A stretch of DNA of 64,000 bases from Pseudo-nitzschia pungens. Lineage: Eukaryota > Bacillariophyta > Bacillariophyceae > Bacillariales > Bacillariaceae. Below the pieces are notes generated by a model. It saw only the letters and a list, made by a program, of their open reading frames with translations. It did no database searches and was not told the origin of the DNA. This document shows, piece by piece, positions 31,000 to 42,597 of this stretch. The stretch is taken from the NCBI GenBank assembly GCA_037355855.1, contig CM074759.1, positions 1,984,001-2,048,000 on the forward strand. The letters run 5' to 3'. The translations under genes and the position numbers were made by a program. Each line of letters begins with the position of its first letter. Position 1 is the stretch's first letter.

Positions 31000-31332
31000 T
31001 TACTTCGCTCTTGAAGCTGTCTTGTCTGAGGAATTTTTCTTATCGTTTGCAGAAGCTATTTTTTTCTTCGAGTTATAACTTGCGGTCCCCTTCGAATATA
31101 AGCGATCGTAAACACCCGATGAACCATTCTTAGTTTCCGGACGAACCAAGTTTGTCTTCGATTTCAACACAGTCCTGGGACGGCGATTGCTGGAAATAGT
31201 TTTCTTGCCTGTGTTCACGGTTTCTTTTCCGGCGGACTGGCGCAACCGTGAAGATTCGGTCGATTTGGAATACAATCTGTCGAAGACCGACGACGAACTT
31301 TGCGAGGAAGGGCGGTTTGTATGAGAAGTCAT
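31000..31332 (-). CDS. Small basic protein with two (F/Y)DRLY motifs, 110 aa
   Basis: A complete frame from ATG 31332. Nearly all Ser, Lys, Arg and Thr, so probably disordered. It carries the motif twice: SSSVFDRLYSKSTESSR near residue 14 and SSGVYDRLYSKGTASY near residue 72. The same motif occurs once in the protein encoded at 26882-27892. Repetition of a conserved short motif in a low-complexity background argues for a real protein that binds a common partner. I do not know the partner. Confidence 0.65.
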   Translation of the reverse strand: MTSHTNRPSSQSSSSVFDRLYSKSTESSRLRQSAGKETVNTGKKTISSNRRPRTVLKSKTNLVRPETKNGSSGVYDRLYSKGTASYNSKKKIASANDKKNSSDKTASRAK

Positions 31333-32383
31333 TTTGTCCTTGGATTATAAAGCTCTAGACGGATGGATTTTGTAAACTTGTATAGATTTCTTACGCCGGA
31401 AGAGGCCCGTCAGATGAGATGTGAAAGGAAAGAACAGGTTGAAGAAGGTTTTGATGAAGGAACTTCGATTATTTTATTTGACCACTTCGGTAAATCTTAC
31501 GGTAGATCCCAGTTTGTGACAAACTTTTGTTCCCGTCCGGCGATCACCGTAGACAACTCATGATGTTTTCTGGTTTTCGACATTCCACGCTTGTCACGGG
31601 CTTATATATTTTTGCATTTCTGAACATGCCGGCGATCAGCGAGCCAGTCGGGCCAACGACAATTTTGGAGTCAAGATACGTAACATATGTATGAATAATA
31701 TCGTTCATGTCGCAAAAAGGTGGATGATGTACGGCGGAAGATTACTGGTAACTTACTCGTAATTACCGTACCGTATGTACCGGTACGGTCAAAAATAATA
31801 CGAAGTACAGTAAGGTTACTTCGTACGAAGTACTTCGTAATAACAAATAACCTTAACCTTAGGAAGTGAAGTTAAGATTACTTCGTAGTACTAGTAGTAA
31901 GTTACGGTAAGATTAATTACCGGGAATGTAAGATTACTTCGTAATAATATTACTGATCGAAGTACAATGAAGATCTTACGAACAAGCTCAATTATTCTCT
32001 CAAAATACTTGTACGTTTTTTACACATACGGTACCGTACGTATTCATAGGAAGAATTTCTTTTTTAATTACTACTTGTACCGGTAGTGTACTAATAAGCT
32101 TATTATTTTCGACGAAAAAAAATAGTTTTACAACGCATCATTATTATTCTTTTGTTGATGAATGTTTTTTTGTAATACCGTAGTAATCATCATTATCAGA
32201 ATATCATTTCTTTGGTAAAGAAGTCGATTCATACCGAATTACCTACACTTCCGCACAATACTGCTCTGCTCTGTGTTATTGTAATAAATTATGGTTCTGG
32301 CGAAACATTGAACACCACCTGACATCTTGATTGAAACATTCTAGATTGTATCATGAGTTGATTGGTCAATTCTATTATTCAAT
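31333..32383. other. Intergenic, palindromic-word-rich
   Basis: A 66-codon frame starts at 31363, 30 bp from the divergent ATG of the small basic protein. It has no domain, so it is left uncalled. From 31730 to 32120 the DNA is almost wholly made of words such as TACTTCGTACGAAGTA, TTACCGGTA and AAGGTTA. Confidence 0.45.
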
Positions 32384-34438
32384 CTATCGGCAATAGATTC
32401 CCCTTGTAGAGTTTTCTAGAATCAAAGAAAAGAGGACATTGGCTTGGCGGCGGCAATCTGTTGCCGCCGTCTCACGGGAAGAAGAGGAAATAAATCCGGC
32501 ATTCATTTCTTCTTCTGATGTTCTGGATTGAGCGGTCGAGTCTTGTTGTCCTTGATGCTTCTCTTTCCAAGATGCAGTCAGGGTTATCCTTGCTAGAACG
32601 ATGGGCCATAGGGAGGGGCATTCGGACAAGATGCTGGATCTGGACAGAAAATGAACCTTAAATCGATTCCGGTCAGCATTCGCCACGATCGTATCGACGA
32701 GTTTTCGCAAACAAGAAAAGCCGATCAAATCGTTGGTATTGACGGTAGTCAACGGCAAAGCTGAATCAGTATCATCCATTTCATTGCCACCGTTATTAGC
32801 CCGACCACTACTATTTCCATCTCTGTGTTGTTGTTCTTGTTGTTGCTTGTATTCCATTAAACGCTTTTGTGATTTGAAGCACTGCCATTCGTCCCAAGGA
32901 CCCAAACTTGCCAGACAAGGAAAGGCCACCAATAAGTTGTTGATGTGCTGGAGGGATGCTATTTGCTCTTGAGTATACAAACACGGATTATTCCACAAAT
33001 TCAATTCGACCAACTCGCTACAGGCACTGTTGCAACCAAATTTGTTTGTTATTCTCGTGGTAGAAGGGAACTGCTCCAAGTCATTGTTGGAAAGATCCAG
33101 ATTTTTGACAGTAGAGGGCAAACTCCTAATCAGCTCATTAGCTTGCCAGGTCACCAACCCAACGTTACAGAGTCTCAGAACCTTAATCATTGGAGTTGTC
33201 GCGGACGTCAGAGCCTTCACGAATTCGGGTATCGGAAATAAGGGTTCGTCAGTACCATGCACGCTCTCCTCTCGTCGTTTGGTGTGATAATGTTGGACAC
33301 GGCGTCGATGATGATGTCGTTGTCGAGTTATATTATTTCGTCGCAAAACCTGACCCCATCCATTCAATGCCATGGCAAAGCATTCCAATTTAATTTCTGA
33401 GAGAAAACACCCATCACTTCTGTTCCCACTGCCGCCGTTCAGCAACAAGTCTCTTATGTGAGGGACCAGGAGAGATTCTAGACATACATTATCCTTATGG
33501 CAGTAAATTTGCAATTGTTGGATTGTTGAATGATTCCGAAGAGATGTGGATAGACCTCTTACAAGATGTTCCCGAGTTCTAACGAAGGTGGTCGTTACTC
33601 CCTGAGAAACGGCATTTTGTGTCTGGTGATTTTCCAGGTTGACGCCTTCGAGGTACTTGTAATTGTTGCTGTATAATTTGACCGAAAGGGACCGCAGTGA
33701 TGCATTGGAAGAAATAGCCTTCCAACAGCTGTACGATTGGATTTGATCAGCCGTCTTTATTCTGCTACCACCACGACTAGAAGGATATTGATGGTGATCG
33801 TTCGTGACTATTGAGTTGTCAAGTGTCTTGTGTTCGTTCTCATCATTTTCGTCGCCATCGTGAAAAGCTATTTCAAGAGTGTCCACGGAATCACTTGTCG
33901 CTATTATGTCCCAAAGAGAAGGAAACATAGACGAATTCCCGAAGCTGCATCCCAGTGTGCCGAAGGGATAGCAACGTCCGTAGCCGCGTAGCCGAATGTC
34001 CTGTAAATTCACTTTGCTCAAAGAAGAAGAATTTGTCATTGCTATTGCTTTCAGGATTCGACGAAAATTGTCGTCGTCACTAATAGTTGGTTCCATTTCC
34101 AAAGATACGAAAGCAGTAAATCTCTCCGACTTTTCGAGAGTACTAAAGAGATCGACCAAGGAGTCAGCAATGTCCGCGGTTATGGCATAACGGTAGTGTG
34201 ACTGACATCGCTTTTCCGAAGTGAAGCTTGCCCCTAGCCTGATTTCCAGTCGTAGCTTTAACTTATCGGCGAAATTATTTTGGAAACGACAATCTTGAGT
34301 TGCGATTTCTTCGATCCGATTCAGAATATTCCTTGTGTTGTTTGGGTTGTTCTCATTGTCGCCGTCGCCAATCGAAATCGAATGATAGTAATCGTAGCGA
34401 TCATGATTGCGGTGGTAATAGTTGCAGCTTGTCTTCAT
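32384..34438 (-). CDS. Leucine-rich repeat protein, 684 aa
   Basis: A single uninterrupted frame from ATG 34438. Irregular LRRs occur through the middle (for example SLSKVNLQDIRLRGYG, SVDTLEIAFHDG, SLRSLSVKLYSNN). They become clear near residues 400-500: IKVLRLCNVGLVTWQA, VKNLDLSNNDLEQFPS and LVELNLWNNPCLY. The LRR cap-like end is LVAFPCLASLGPWDEWQCF. The N-terminus is His/Tyr/Asn-rich. No signal peptide or membrane helix is seen. LRRs mediate protein binding; diatoms carry many lineage-specific LRR genes, and no specific role can be assigned. Confidence 0.8.
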   Translation of the reverse strand: MKTSCNYYHRNHDRYDYYHSISIGDGDNENNPNNTRNILNRIEEIATQDCRFQNNFADKLKLRLEIRLGASFTSEKRCQSHYRYAITADIADSLVDLFSTLEKSERFTAFVSLEMEPTISDDDNFRRILKAIAMTNSSSLSKVNLQDIRLRGYGRCYPFGTLGCSFGNSSMFPSLWDIIATSDSVDTLEIAFHDGDENDENEHKTLDNSIVTNDHHQYPSSRGGSRIKTADQIQSYSCWKAISSNASLRSLSVKLYSNNYKYLEGVNLENHQTQNAVSQGVTTTFVRTREHLVRGLSTSLRNHSTIQQLQIYCHKDNVCLESLLVPHIRDLLLNGGSGNRSDGCFLSEIKLECFAMALNGWGQVLRRNNITRQRHHHRRRVQHYHTKRREESVHGTDEPLFPIPEFVKALTSATTPMIKVLRLCNVGLVTWQANELIRSLPSTVKNLDLSNNDLEQFPSTTRITNKFGCNSACSELVELNLWNNPCLYTQEQIASLQHINNLLVAFPCLASLGPWDEWQCFKSQKRLMEYKQQQEQQHRDGNSSGRANNGGNEMDDTDSALPLTTVNTNDLIGFSCLRKLVDTIVANADRNRFKVHFLSRSSILSECPSLWPIVLARITLTASWKEKHQGQQDSTAQSRTSEEEMNAGFISSSSRETAATDCRRQANVLFSLILENSTRGIYCR

Positions 34439-35628
34439 GTTATCTATTGTAGTAATGTACCGTGTGGTGACTTGTGGAAATCAAAGAACAAGAAGGGAAT
34501 TTGTTGGACTCCAGCTGATCAATCGAGCAATCGAATTTCTTCGGAATCACAATCATGCTTTAGTTCTGAGTGCTACCTGTATGAGACCAGGACTGAAACA
34601 AAGCGAGTGATGTCATTATGATGTGAAGAGTTGAAACTCATTCTTTTGTTACTGGAAGACGTGACTATTACACGTACGTATAGTACTCGTATGTAGGACT
34701 ACTGTGCCCTTCGTAGCAATATTATTCATCATTGACCGTTAGGGTGGGGTTAAGTAACGAAATGTTAGAAAGTCGTGATGTTTCTCTCTTTTCAAAAAAA
34801 TAATGGTCATTGCTAAGGGGGAAAAAAATCGCAAGTACGAGTACGTACGAGAAATACAGTAAATCTCTAGCACTGCTCATTTTATTGCTTGCGATGATGA
34901 TATACGATTTATTGTATTATTTCTAATAAATATCACTTCGACTACACGTAGATAACAAGCCGCAGCACGTATTTCCTTCAGCGTACCGGTACATCGTGTA
35001 CATCAGGCGGAGATCATTATTTCATCTCGTTGTAACTTGTGTTGCAGCTTGACAATAATCTTGTGATCGACATTTCCATTGGTACCTTTTTGATGATAAG
35101 GTTCCACTCGAAGTGTTTACTACAGCGAATTTCTCGAATGCAATGGATTCCAATTCCCCCACCATGTGCCAACACTGCCTTGCATGGTCTACTGAATACA
35201 TGAATCAAGTAAGGGCAACGGTAACTTTGTCGTTTCAATGATGGTGTTACACAATTTTTTTTCAAAATTTGAAGATTGAAAAGCGACCTTGACGAAAGAT
35301 CGGTCCGCCTCTCAATCGTGAACGTTATAATGACAATGTGGAAGGAGTAACACACATCTATATCGTAACTGTTGAAACGCCTGGTCAAAGGGATAGGGAG
35401 AACAGAAACAAGCATTTAAAGTTCGATCTCTTTTAATAACAGGAATACCCAATATTTTAATAGAATAGCGAAAAAAACATTTAACTCAAGTCACTTCTAA
35501 CCATTTCTCAAGTTTTACTTTTGTCACAAATTACACTGGGAAGAGTTTACTCCTAAAATCGAAATCACCAAAGCTATTGTTTGGAGGTCCACCGTATAGA
35601 TTGGTTGTGTTGCTCCTGTACGGTACCA
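34439..35628. other. Intergenic, no supported gene
   Basis: AT-rich. A 132-codon minus-strand frame at 35017-35415 has no domain and unconvincing composition. No RNA gene seen. Confidence 0.4.
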
Positions 35629-36375
35629 TTACGATCTTCTGTTACTGAATATTTTCTTGAGTTCGCTACGTGATTTCCTCGACAATCTCATAGTCTTACT
35701 ATGGGACCTTTTCAATCCCATCATTCGATCCCACTTATGAATATCCTGCTGACTCTTTGCACTCTTTTCCATGGCCAATGCGAAGTTCTTGCATTCGTTT
35801 TTAAATTTGGATCCATCAAAACCGAATGTGGTTCGGTTGTATTTCCGTGCCGTAGACTTCGCAAACCTGCCTTGCGTTACCCTATTTGTGTATGGAATCG
35901 CTGAAAAAGATGGTTCGGTGGTTCTGGCTAGATTTTCCTGAAGAATCAATGTATCCCCAAGCAATCTACTATCCCTACAAAATACATTTTTTCTTGAATT
36001 GATCGCCTCATCTTTGATTGGTTCTTCCAATGGTATACCAGCATGGATCGATGGAAAGTGATAATCATTTTCGAACCGAGCGGAAATCATTTGCCTATTC
36101 TCCTTTCTATGCCGTAATTGTTCGTCATGAAGGTGATTGGGATGTTCACCTCCAAGCGGTTGATTCATCAGAAAAATCGGATCTTCAACCTGATCGAAGG
36201 TATTTTGGTTCGACGGTTGGAAAGCTGTCTCGGTTAGTCTCTCCGGCACAGGGTCATCACGCCCATTCGATGAACTTCTCTCTTCTTTGTGAAGCTTATT
36301 CAATATCTCTCGTTGTTTAGCAAGTAACGATAGAAAACTTGCATCATCATCGTGATGCGTCATGGATGGACTCAT
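35629..36375 (-). CDS. Basic coiled-coil-like hypothetical protein, 248 aa
   Basis: A complete frame from ATG 36375. It starts with a short helical segment (DDDASFLSLLAKQREILNKL) and continues polar and probably disordered. It ends strongly basic (MGLKRSHSKTMRLSRKSR). No known domain was recognised. The basic tail may bind nucleic acid or direct the protein to the nucleus; that is inference. Confidence 0.55.
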   Translation of the reverse strand: MSPSMTHHDDDASFLSLLAKQREILNKLHKEERSSSNGRDDPVPERLTETAFQPSNQNTFDQVEDPIFLMNQPLGGEHPNHLHDEQLRHRKENRQMISARFENDYHFPSIHAGIPLEEPIKDEAINSRKNVFCRDSRLLGDTLILQENLARTTEPSFSAIPYTNRVTQGRFAKSTARKYNRTTFGFDGSKFKNECKNFALAMEKSAKSQQDIHKWDRMMGLKRSHSKTMRLSRKSRSELKKIFSNRRS

Positions 36376-38199
36376 TGTTGAAAACCGGGTACATGGAGTA
36401 TTTTAATTAAATAATGTTTCACTCAGTTGGGAAGTGCTGAAGTAATGAATTTATTTTTAAAAATAATGAACGAAATGTTATTACTCCCGTACATTTTATT
36501 TTGCTGACATAGCTTCCGCACTCGTATGCAATGAGGCAATTTGGTGTAGTCTTGCCCACGAAATAAGCCTTCAATTTCTATATTATGGAACGGTGCGAAA
36601 ACTTTCACACTTCGTAAGTCATCGAACGATCAACCATACGACCAAGGATGAAATAATAGCCCCCGAACAGACTTTGTATGCAATCTTGTGTACAGGTGCG
36701 AAAAGGTACGACCTAGATTATCATTGTCCCCCTCCCTTCCTCACAACCGAATCACGATGATTATTATTTACGAAGTAACCTCTAGAGAGGAATGAAGGGA
36801 GTCAAATCGTACATCATACCGCGGTAAAAGTTTACTTAATTGAAAGTCTTTTGACTCCCTTACTACTACATGTACTACATAATGTACCGAAAGTGCGTTG
36901 TTTCTTCTTTTGAGTATGACCCTTCTTCAAGTAGTAATAGCAACAGAAAAATACTTCAGAAATGATAACGAGAAGCTGCTTGGATGAGAGCATTTGTTGA
37001 CATTTTAAGATTTGTGGACATTTTAAGATTCATAAAAAAATGTTCAACAACTGATTTTCTTTAGTTCAAATTCTGTGAAATAGAAAATGATCTTTGACCA
37101 TTAAGTCTGTATTATTCTATTAATTCTGCCTATCTGAATTTCAGATTGATGTCATTTCTCTTCTTCAGAATAAAGTTACTGTTGTGATGCAATTCCTAGT
37201 ACAAGAAGCAAATAACTCAAGTATGACACAGACATTGATGTACTAGTATTTTTTTGCTCCTCCTACCCAATCACCAGGTTATTAGTACTACTACTAGTGA
37301 CAGTGTTGCCATTGACAGGCTATAGGGGGGTTGAGATTCAACTCTTTATATCTTTGGATCTATTACCAAATCCAAATTGTGGCTCCTTTTTGGACACAGT
37401 TTCTTACATTGAAGGATCATTCAGAGTACTGATGCTCTTTTGTGTAGTACAAGAAAGGCTGCTGAGTGGTTACTCACTACTACTAGTAGCACTACTAGCT
37501 GAACACCCCAACAGGTGTGTTAGTAGTACTATTGTTGAATGGTTGAATTTTGCCATAGTATTAGTGTGTCACTTGAAGGTCTTATTAGATTCTAGCAGGT
37601 ATTCTGATAACTCCCTAATAGCAAAAGAGATCTTGCTCAGCACTGAAGGGCAGGAACTACCAGCACCACAATTATTGCTTGCTCGACTCGTTCTTGCTGG
37701 TGGTACTAGAAATTTTGTTAACAGCAACAAGTGCAGAGCTGAAGAGGGTGATATGTACATGGCTAGTATTTCAGTCGTTTACCAGTCGTTCATGACCACA
37801 ACAGAATTTCTTATTGACTCAGATAACCAATTGACTCAGATAACCAACTTGTTGCACAGGGTGGTTTGAGAGTTGTTATTCTTGATTTGAAAGACCACCG
37901 TAATTTAGTACTTCGTACGTCTTATTTTAGTGAGAAGTCCAGCAGATTTGTATGTTCAACGTGTACCAGTACGAGTAACTTACTTGTACAGACCAACCAT
38001 ACTGTATGTCTGCACGCGTTCGATCGTCAACCGATCGTGGTTTACGTTAATTACGATACCGGTAGGGGTAGTAATCGTGCAGCACTAACACGAATACAAT
38101 GGTAGTCTTACTCAATCCTCATAGCTTTCCGAAGATCATCATCTCGTATCCCATGTGAGCGAAAGAAAAGAAACAAGTATTACAGGTACTTCGTATATC
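36376..38199. other. Intergenic, eroded repeat-like DNA
   Basis: Holds a 12-bp inverted repeat, AAGGGAGTCAAA (36795-36806) with TTTGACTCCCTT (36850-36861), and ACTAGTAGT-type words at 37280-37560. A 190-codon frame at 37297-37869 has hydrophobic, domain-less composition and reads partly through those repeats, so it is not called. Confidence 0.4.
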
Positions 38200-39062
38200 A
38201 TGTCGCTCTTAAAATCTCGTCCACTGTTTTCATCGGTCATGTCCATGATTCTGGTCGTGCTGTTTGCAGTGCTGACGAAAATGACATCGACAGGGCTTTC
38301 TACCGATGTCTGTATCGATGTTGGAGATGAGGAGATGACATGCACGAGGGAAGTGCTTGAAACAAGGACGAGATACGACGATGTTTCTATCAATGTCGGT
38401 GTCACCCAGCGTATCGATGGGTCAGATGCAGAGAAACAAGCAGTGCGAGAGGTTCTAAAGCACATGGATAATTATTTTTTCCATGAAGTTTTGGCTTTAC
38501 CAGAATACGAATACGCTCGTTCCAGATGGTACGGCAACAAAGATGAACAAGCAGAGAGAAAAAGCAAGTTTGTTGAGAACAAAAAAAATTTATCTAACAT
38601 CGTTGCCTTATCCTTTTGAAACATTTTCACAAACACGATGTTTTCGTTGTTACTCCTCTTGTTTTCAGCAAGAACTCAAACGAGGTAAGTGTTTTGTTGC
38701 AATTTTTGTCATTGAAATCCTTTTTTCTCAGCATAGGCCTAATGATATCTGTGCGTTATTGGTAGCTTTGTGCATTCTGGTCCTCAGTAGGTAAGGATAG
38801 CAAGCAGACCCAGAAAATATAAACCAGTTTGCATCGCACTTTTTCTTGTCTAATTAAAAGCTTGAAATGCAAAAGCAAGAGTACTTCATCTGACACATTT
38901 CTTCCATCAATGTTACTTTGGCTCTTCTTCTGGTGGTTGTCTTCGTTTACGCGATGATCCGTGTGCGTAGGCGAATGCGAGTCCAATAGAGTTTTTATGT
39001 TGACCAACTGTCCTGCGGCATGCCGCTTTTGTTTGCTACTGCATTCAGGATTGGCCTCATAA
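38200..39062 (+). CDS. ShKT-domain protein with signal anchor and two microexons, about 153 aa
   Basis: Exons by sequence: 38200..38528, 38669..38684 (16 nt), 38766..38790 (25 nt) and 38971..39062. Every junction is GT-AG and the phases fit. The N-terminus is a hydrophobic signal or anchor (SSVMSMILVVLFAVLTKM). A helical stretch (MDNYFFHEVLALPEYEYARS) precedes the domain. Joining the exons creates a six-cysteine ShKT pattern: a Cys split across exons 1 and 2, LCAFW in exon 3, then GEC, TNCPAAC and RFC in exon 4. Read without splicing, exon 1 runs to a stop at 38619 and the first Cys becomes Trp. ShKT domains occur in many non-toxic secreted proteins and at the C-terminus of diatom prolyl-hydroxylase-like proteins; nothing here indicates a toxin. 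Role unknown; location in the secretory pathway is inferred. Confidence 0.75.
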
Positions 39063-40372
39063 AAAAACGTTTTTCACGTCAAAAGGAATTACATTGTTCC
39101 ACCAAATAAGGTTTGCTGTGCAAAGCATTGTTTGCATACTAAACTCTACAGGCGTGTTCGTCGAATGGCAAAGGCTGGAAATCAGACGCAACAAAAACTC
39201 CAAAACAGATTTGGATTGAATCAAACCAACATTCGTGCTTTTCTGATGTGCTGATTGTTTCATCTCCATATGATACAGGATATGGATCAATTAGTTATCT
39301 TTCCTTGAAGATTTGAATCTGGTAAAGCACGAACTACAGTATCGAATGGAGCTTCTTTTCGAGATCGGCACAGACCAAAGTCAAGAGACATGCAAGAAAA
39401 TCACAAATATTGTGACAGCTTTGATTCTCTAGCAGGATCAAATATAAAGATAGCTTAACGCCTACGATAACTCGGCCAGGCTCTTATCTTTGGAACAAAA
39501 AATCTTTCTAAACGTTGCGCTTCCGTACGGTAGGTGTACGTAGAATGTAATCGCTGATTGCCATCACGTGTCATGGCTCTACTCAGCACTACTACAGTAA
39601 AATGAAGTAACTTGATCGTCTTTTTACTTCATTGACTCTTGCATTGACAGCTAGTAACCTTATTGAATAGTGCGAACAGATTTTAGTGTAAACATTACTT
39701 TGTACGAAGTAGTAAGGTTAACCTTCACAAAACTGTATTATTGACTTCGCAACAGAAACATTGCACGTAAGACTTATTTTGTAATTAAGGTTACGAGTAC
39801 CCGTAATTACTTGTGCTCCAAAGTAACCTTACTACGAAGTTCGTATTTCTTTTAGTTAAAAAAAAAAAAAGTAAGATCTTAGGGTAAGGCCTTACTCGTA
39901 CGGTTTTGTTAGCGTATCTTTTTTAAGACTCGCAGCACCGTAAACCTTACTGTACTACGTAAACCGTACTCGTACCTCGCTTGTCCGTACTACCGTACTG
40001 TTCGATGATCGGTTCGTTCGATCCTTCACGACGAACGAAAATACGAAGTAATACGAAGTAAACTTATAAACTTACTTTTACTACGTAGTAGAAGTAATAA
40101 TGTAAATGTTTGGTCGTACCAGTACGCGTAAAGGTGCTGTTTGAGTCACGGGTGAGGAAATGTTATGAGTTCTCAGGTCTCATCCCGACAAGATCAGATT
40201 TTGGATTGTTGGCGGTTTGATTTTGTTTATGGAGATTGAGATCTACCGTAATCTTACCGGTATGCGAGCCATGTTGCCGATTGTCTCCATTTTTCTGAAC
40301 CCCAACAACAGGTCATTGATCAACTTTTTCCAAGGCCTTATTACTTCATATTCCTGTTTCGTCAATAGCATC
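39063..40372. other. Intergenic, palindromic-word-rich
   Basis: No gene seen. From 39500 to 40140 the DNA is rich in GTACGAAGTA, AAGGTTAACCTT and GTAATTACG words, as in the other intergenic stretches. An alternative, longer start of the next gene (40217) overlaps the end. Confidence 0.45.
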
Positions 40373-40897
40373 ATGAGGCATCGGATTTGGTGTTTATGCT
40401 TATACCTTCTTGTGACGCTTGTCCTCGTGACATCAACATCCGCAGAGTCGGGCTCGAGCACGTGCGAATCTTCTCGTGAAGGAGAATGCAAGACAAAAAG
40501 TGAGAAATCGATTCACACAGTGAGTCGCGAAGAACTTGAAACAAAAAACGGGGACGGTGGTTCTGAGATATGGCTATCTGTTATGGGGAAGGTCTACGAT
40601 GTTACCGCGGGAGATTCCTTTTATGGAAAAGGAATGTCGTACGGCGCTCTCTCTGCGACAGATTGCACGGTATGCTTTGTTACTGGCATATTTTCACCAG
40701 AAGAAGCCGCAAAGCACCCGGATGTTCTGTCTGATACGATGCTGCCCGGTGTCCTCGAGTGGGTGACTTTCTACGAAACACACGATTTATATAAGTTTGT
40801 CGGATACCTTGTGGACCCAAGATACTATGACGAGAACGGAGATCCAACGAAAAGTTTGATCGCCTTGAGGAAAAGAATCTCAAACCTCCAAAATTAG
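40373..40897 (+). CDS. Neudesin/MAPR-type cytochrome b5-like heme-binding protein, 174 aa
   Basis: From ATG 40373 the protein starts with a strong signal peptide (IWCLCLYLLVTLVLVTSTSA), followed by a short Ser/Glu/Cys linker. The b5-like domain (residues about 45-150) has VSREELETKNGD, IWLSVMGKVYDVTAG, the MAPR-typical DSFYGKGMSYGALSATDCT, CFVTGIFSPEE and WVTFYETHDLYKFVGYLVDP. Unlike true cytochrome b5, MAPR proteins bind heme through a tyrosine in this YGKG...Y region, and both tyrosines are present. The open frame extends upstream to 40217, but using that start would bury the signal peptide, so 40373 is preferred. Likely an ER or secreted protein, as for neudesin. Its ligand is unknown. Confidence 0.85.
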   Translation: MRHRIWCLCLYLLVTLVLVTSTSAESGSSTCESSREGECKTKSEKSIHTVSREELETKNGDGGSEIWLSVMGKVYDVTAGDSFYGKGMSYGALSATDCTVCFVTGIFSPEEAAKHPDVLSDTMLPGVLEWVTFYETHDLYKFVGYLVDPRYYDENGDPTKSLIALRKRISNLQN

Positions 40898-42597
40898 AGA
40901 ACCGGACAAGACCATGGGAAGCTTGGTATGAACGGCAGTGACTCCCGTATCGTGCTCCCTCGGGTGGCGTAATTTAACTAAGTTTTCTAATTGGAATCCA
41001 TACAAATTCTGAATTGCAGTCGTATGCCTCAACATGAGTATCCATCCCCCCTGCTTTCTTGATCGAAACTCTCATTACTTTGCAATTAAGGTATCCATCG
41101 AACCACAACTTCGATATAAATACGGCAGTAAATCAGAAAAGACGCGTGATCATTAAATATGGTAATGGTTTGAATCTTGTTGTTGATATCCTTCGTAACC
41201 ATGTTCTTCGGTCATGTTACAGAAAGTTGCCCACGAAGACAATTTTAAAAGATGATTATTACTACTGTACCATGGATCAATAAACAGTATGATACCATTT
41301 GATTTGGATGGTAAAGGATCTTGCATAGTAGTTTCTGTGCTACTTTCGTAATTCCTATGAGATTGCATGATGTGTTTTGGCATTATCATGTCATGTAGGT
41401 CCTTGACGCAAGCTACTCAGCATTTGGCTGTACTACTACCCAGAAACCCAATCCAGAAACTTCTTCACAATGCAAAATGCACTGTCAAGAACACAATGAG
41501 AAAAATGATAGCACCTTCTGAAACAGAAGGGGCTGAAGATCTGTGTTGACAGATACTCATTTTCACCTTTTCAACTGTTTTGGGAATAAGAAAGTCATGA
41601 CATAGTAGTTTGTTGTTGTTCTTAGTCATTTTGATCCCCCTATTACCAATTTACTAATATGTGTCCCAACATCATATCAAGATGGCATTTGTCAATGTAG
41701 TCACCGCTCTTGAATTTATGGCCATTGGGTTTTCATCTTTGAAAGTATAGTAAATAAAAAAAAGTTAAGATTTCGAGTGCATAATTCATCTAATATAACT
41801 TTTATCTTTCACAGTATTGTTAGAGAAGAGTGTTCTTGTTTGCTTTGTGGAACTCCTGTGGCAGATATTAACCTTTCTCTTCTGTCTGAGATTCTGATTT
41901 GCCTCCTACATCATTTATTTTAGATTGAACGCATTATAAGTATGATACTTTGCCATTCAAACATGTTTCAGCTCCTCAACTCTATGAGGTTATTTCACTG
42001 TCAAAACCACTTTCCTTCTCACCTTGGTGAGCTTTAAAGGAGGTTTTTTACCAGTATTCATGCCTGTTCTTCCTATTTTGTACTACGTGTTCAGTAAGCA
42101 CTATCACACGCACAGTCTACCACCTGTTTTGTTAGACAGTCTTGTGTCTCAGGGTCAGGCAGCAGGCTAGTTGGCATGAGTTTCTAGGGATCTGGGGCAT
42201 AGAAAGAGGCACCACTCCATTTGACCTACCAATGATTGTGCAGGGTGCATACTAGTAGGGTATCCCTAAAATGCAACTGTAGTTGCACGCACTGTGTGCC
42301 TGTGCAACCTGTACCACATAGTACATATACATAGGTACGTTCCTAAATACAACTCATTTTCTGATGTATGGGAATGGTTTTAATGGCTGGGAGTACAGTA
42401 CCAGTTGCTGTCTAGACCTCGTTAACATCACTGAAACAGTTGTTTTCTTCTCTTTATATTCACACAGAGGTGCGCAACCTTCCATTGCATTTCTAAAGAC
42501 AGGATTCAAATGTCTATCAAAATTTCTGTCGTTCAACTCTCCAAATGCTTCACATAATCCATTGACTGTTTGCTCACTATTATTTGTCAAAAAAAAA
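40898..42597. other. AT-rich intergenic stretch
   Basis: No gene seen. The last 250 bp (42360-42597) are open in frame with the recombinase pseudogene that follows, with weak protein character. Confidence 0.4.

Noticed and set aside
31363..31563. 66-codon plus-strand frame divergent from the small basic gene
   Set aside because: Too short and without a domain; could be a 5' exon, but no continuation was found.
35017..35415. 132-codon minus-strand frame
   Set aside because: No recognisable domain or signal, and composition unlike the neighbouring proteins.
37297..37869. 190-codon plus-strand frame
   Set aside because: No domain, odd hydrophobic composition, and it reads through ACTAGTAGT-type repeats.
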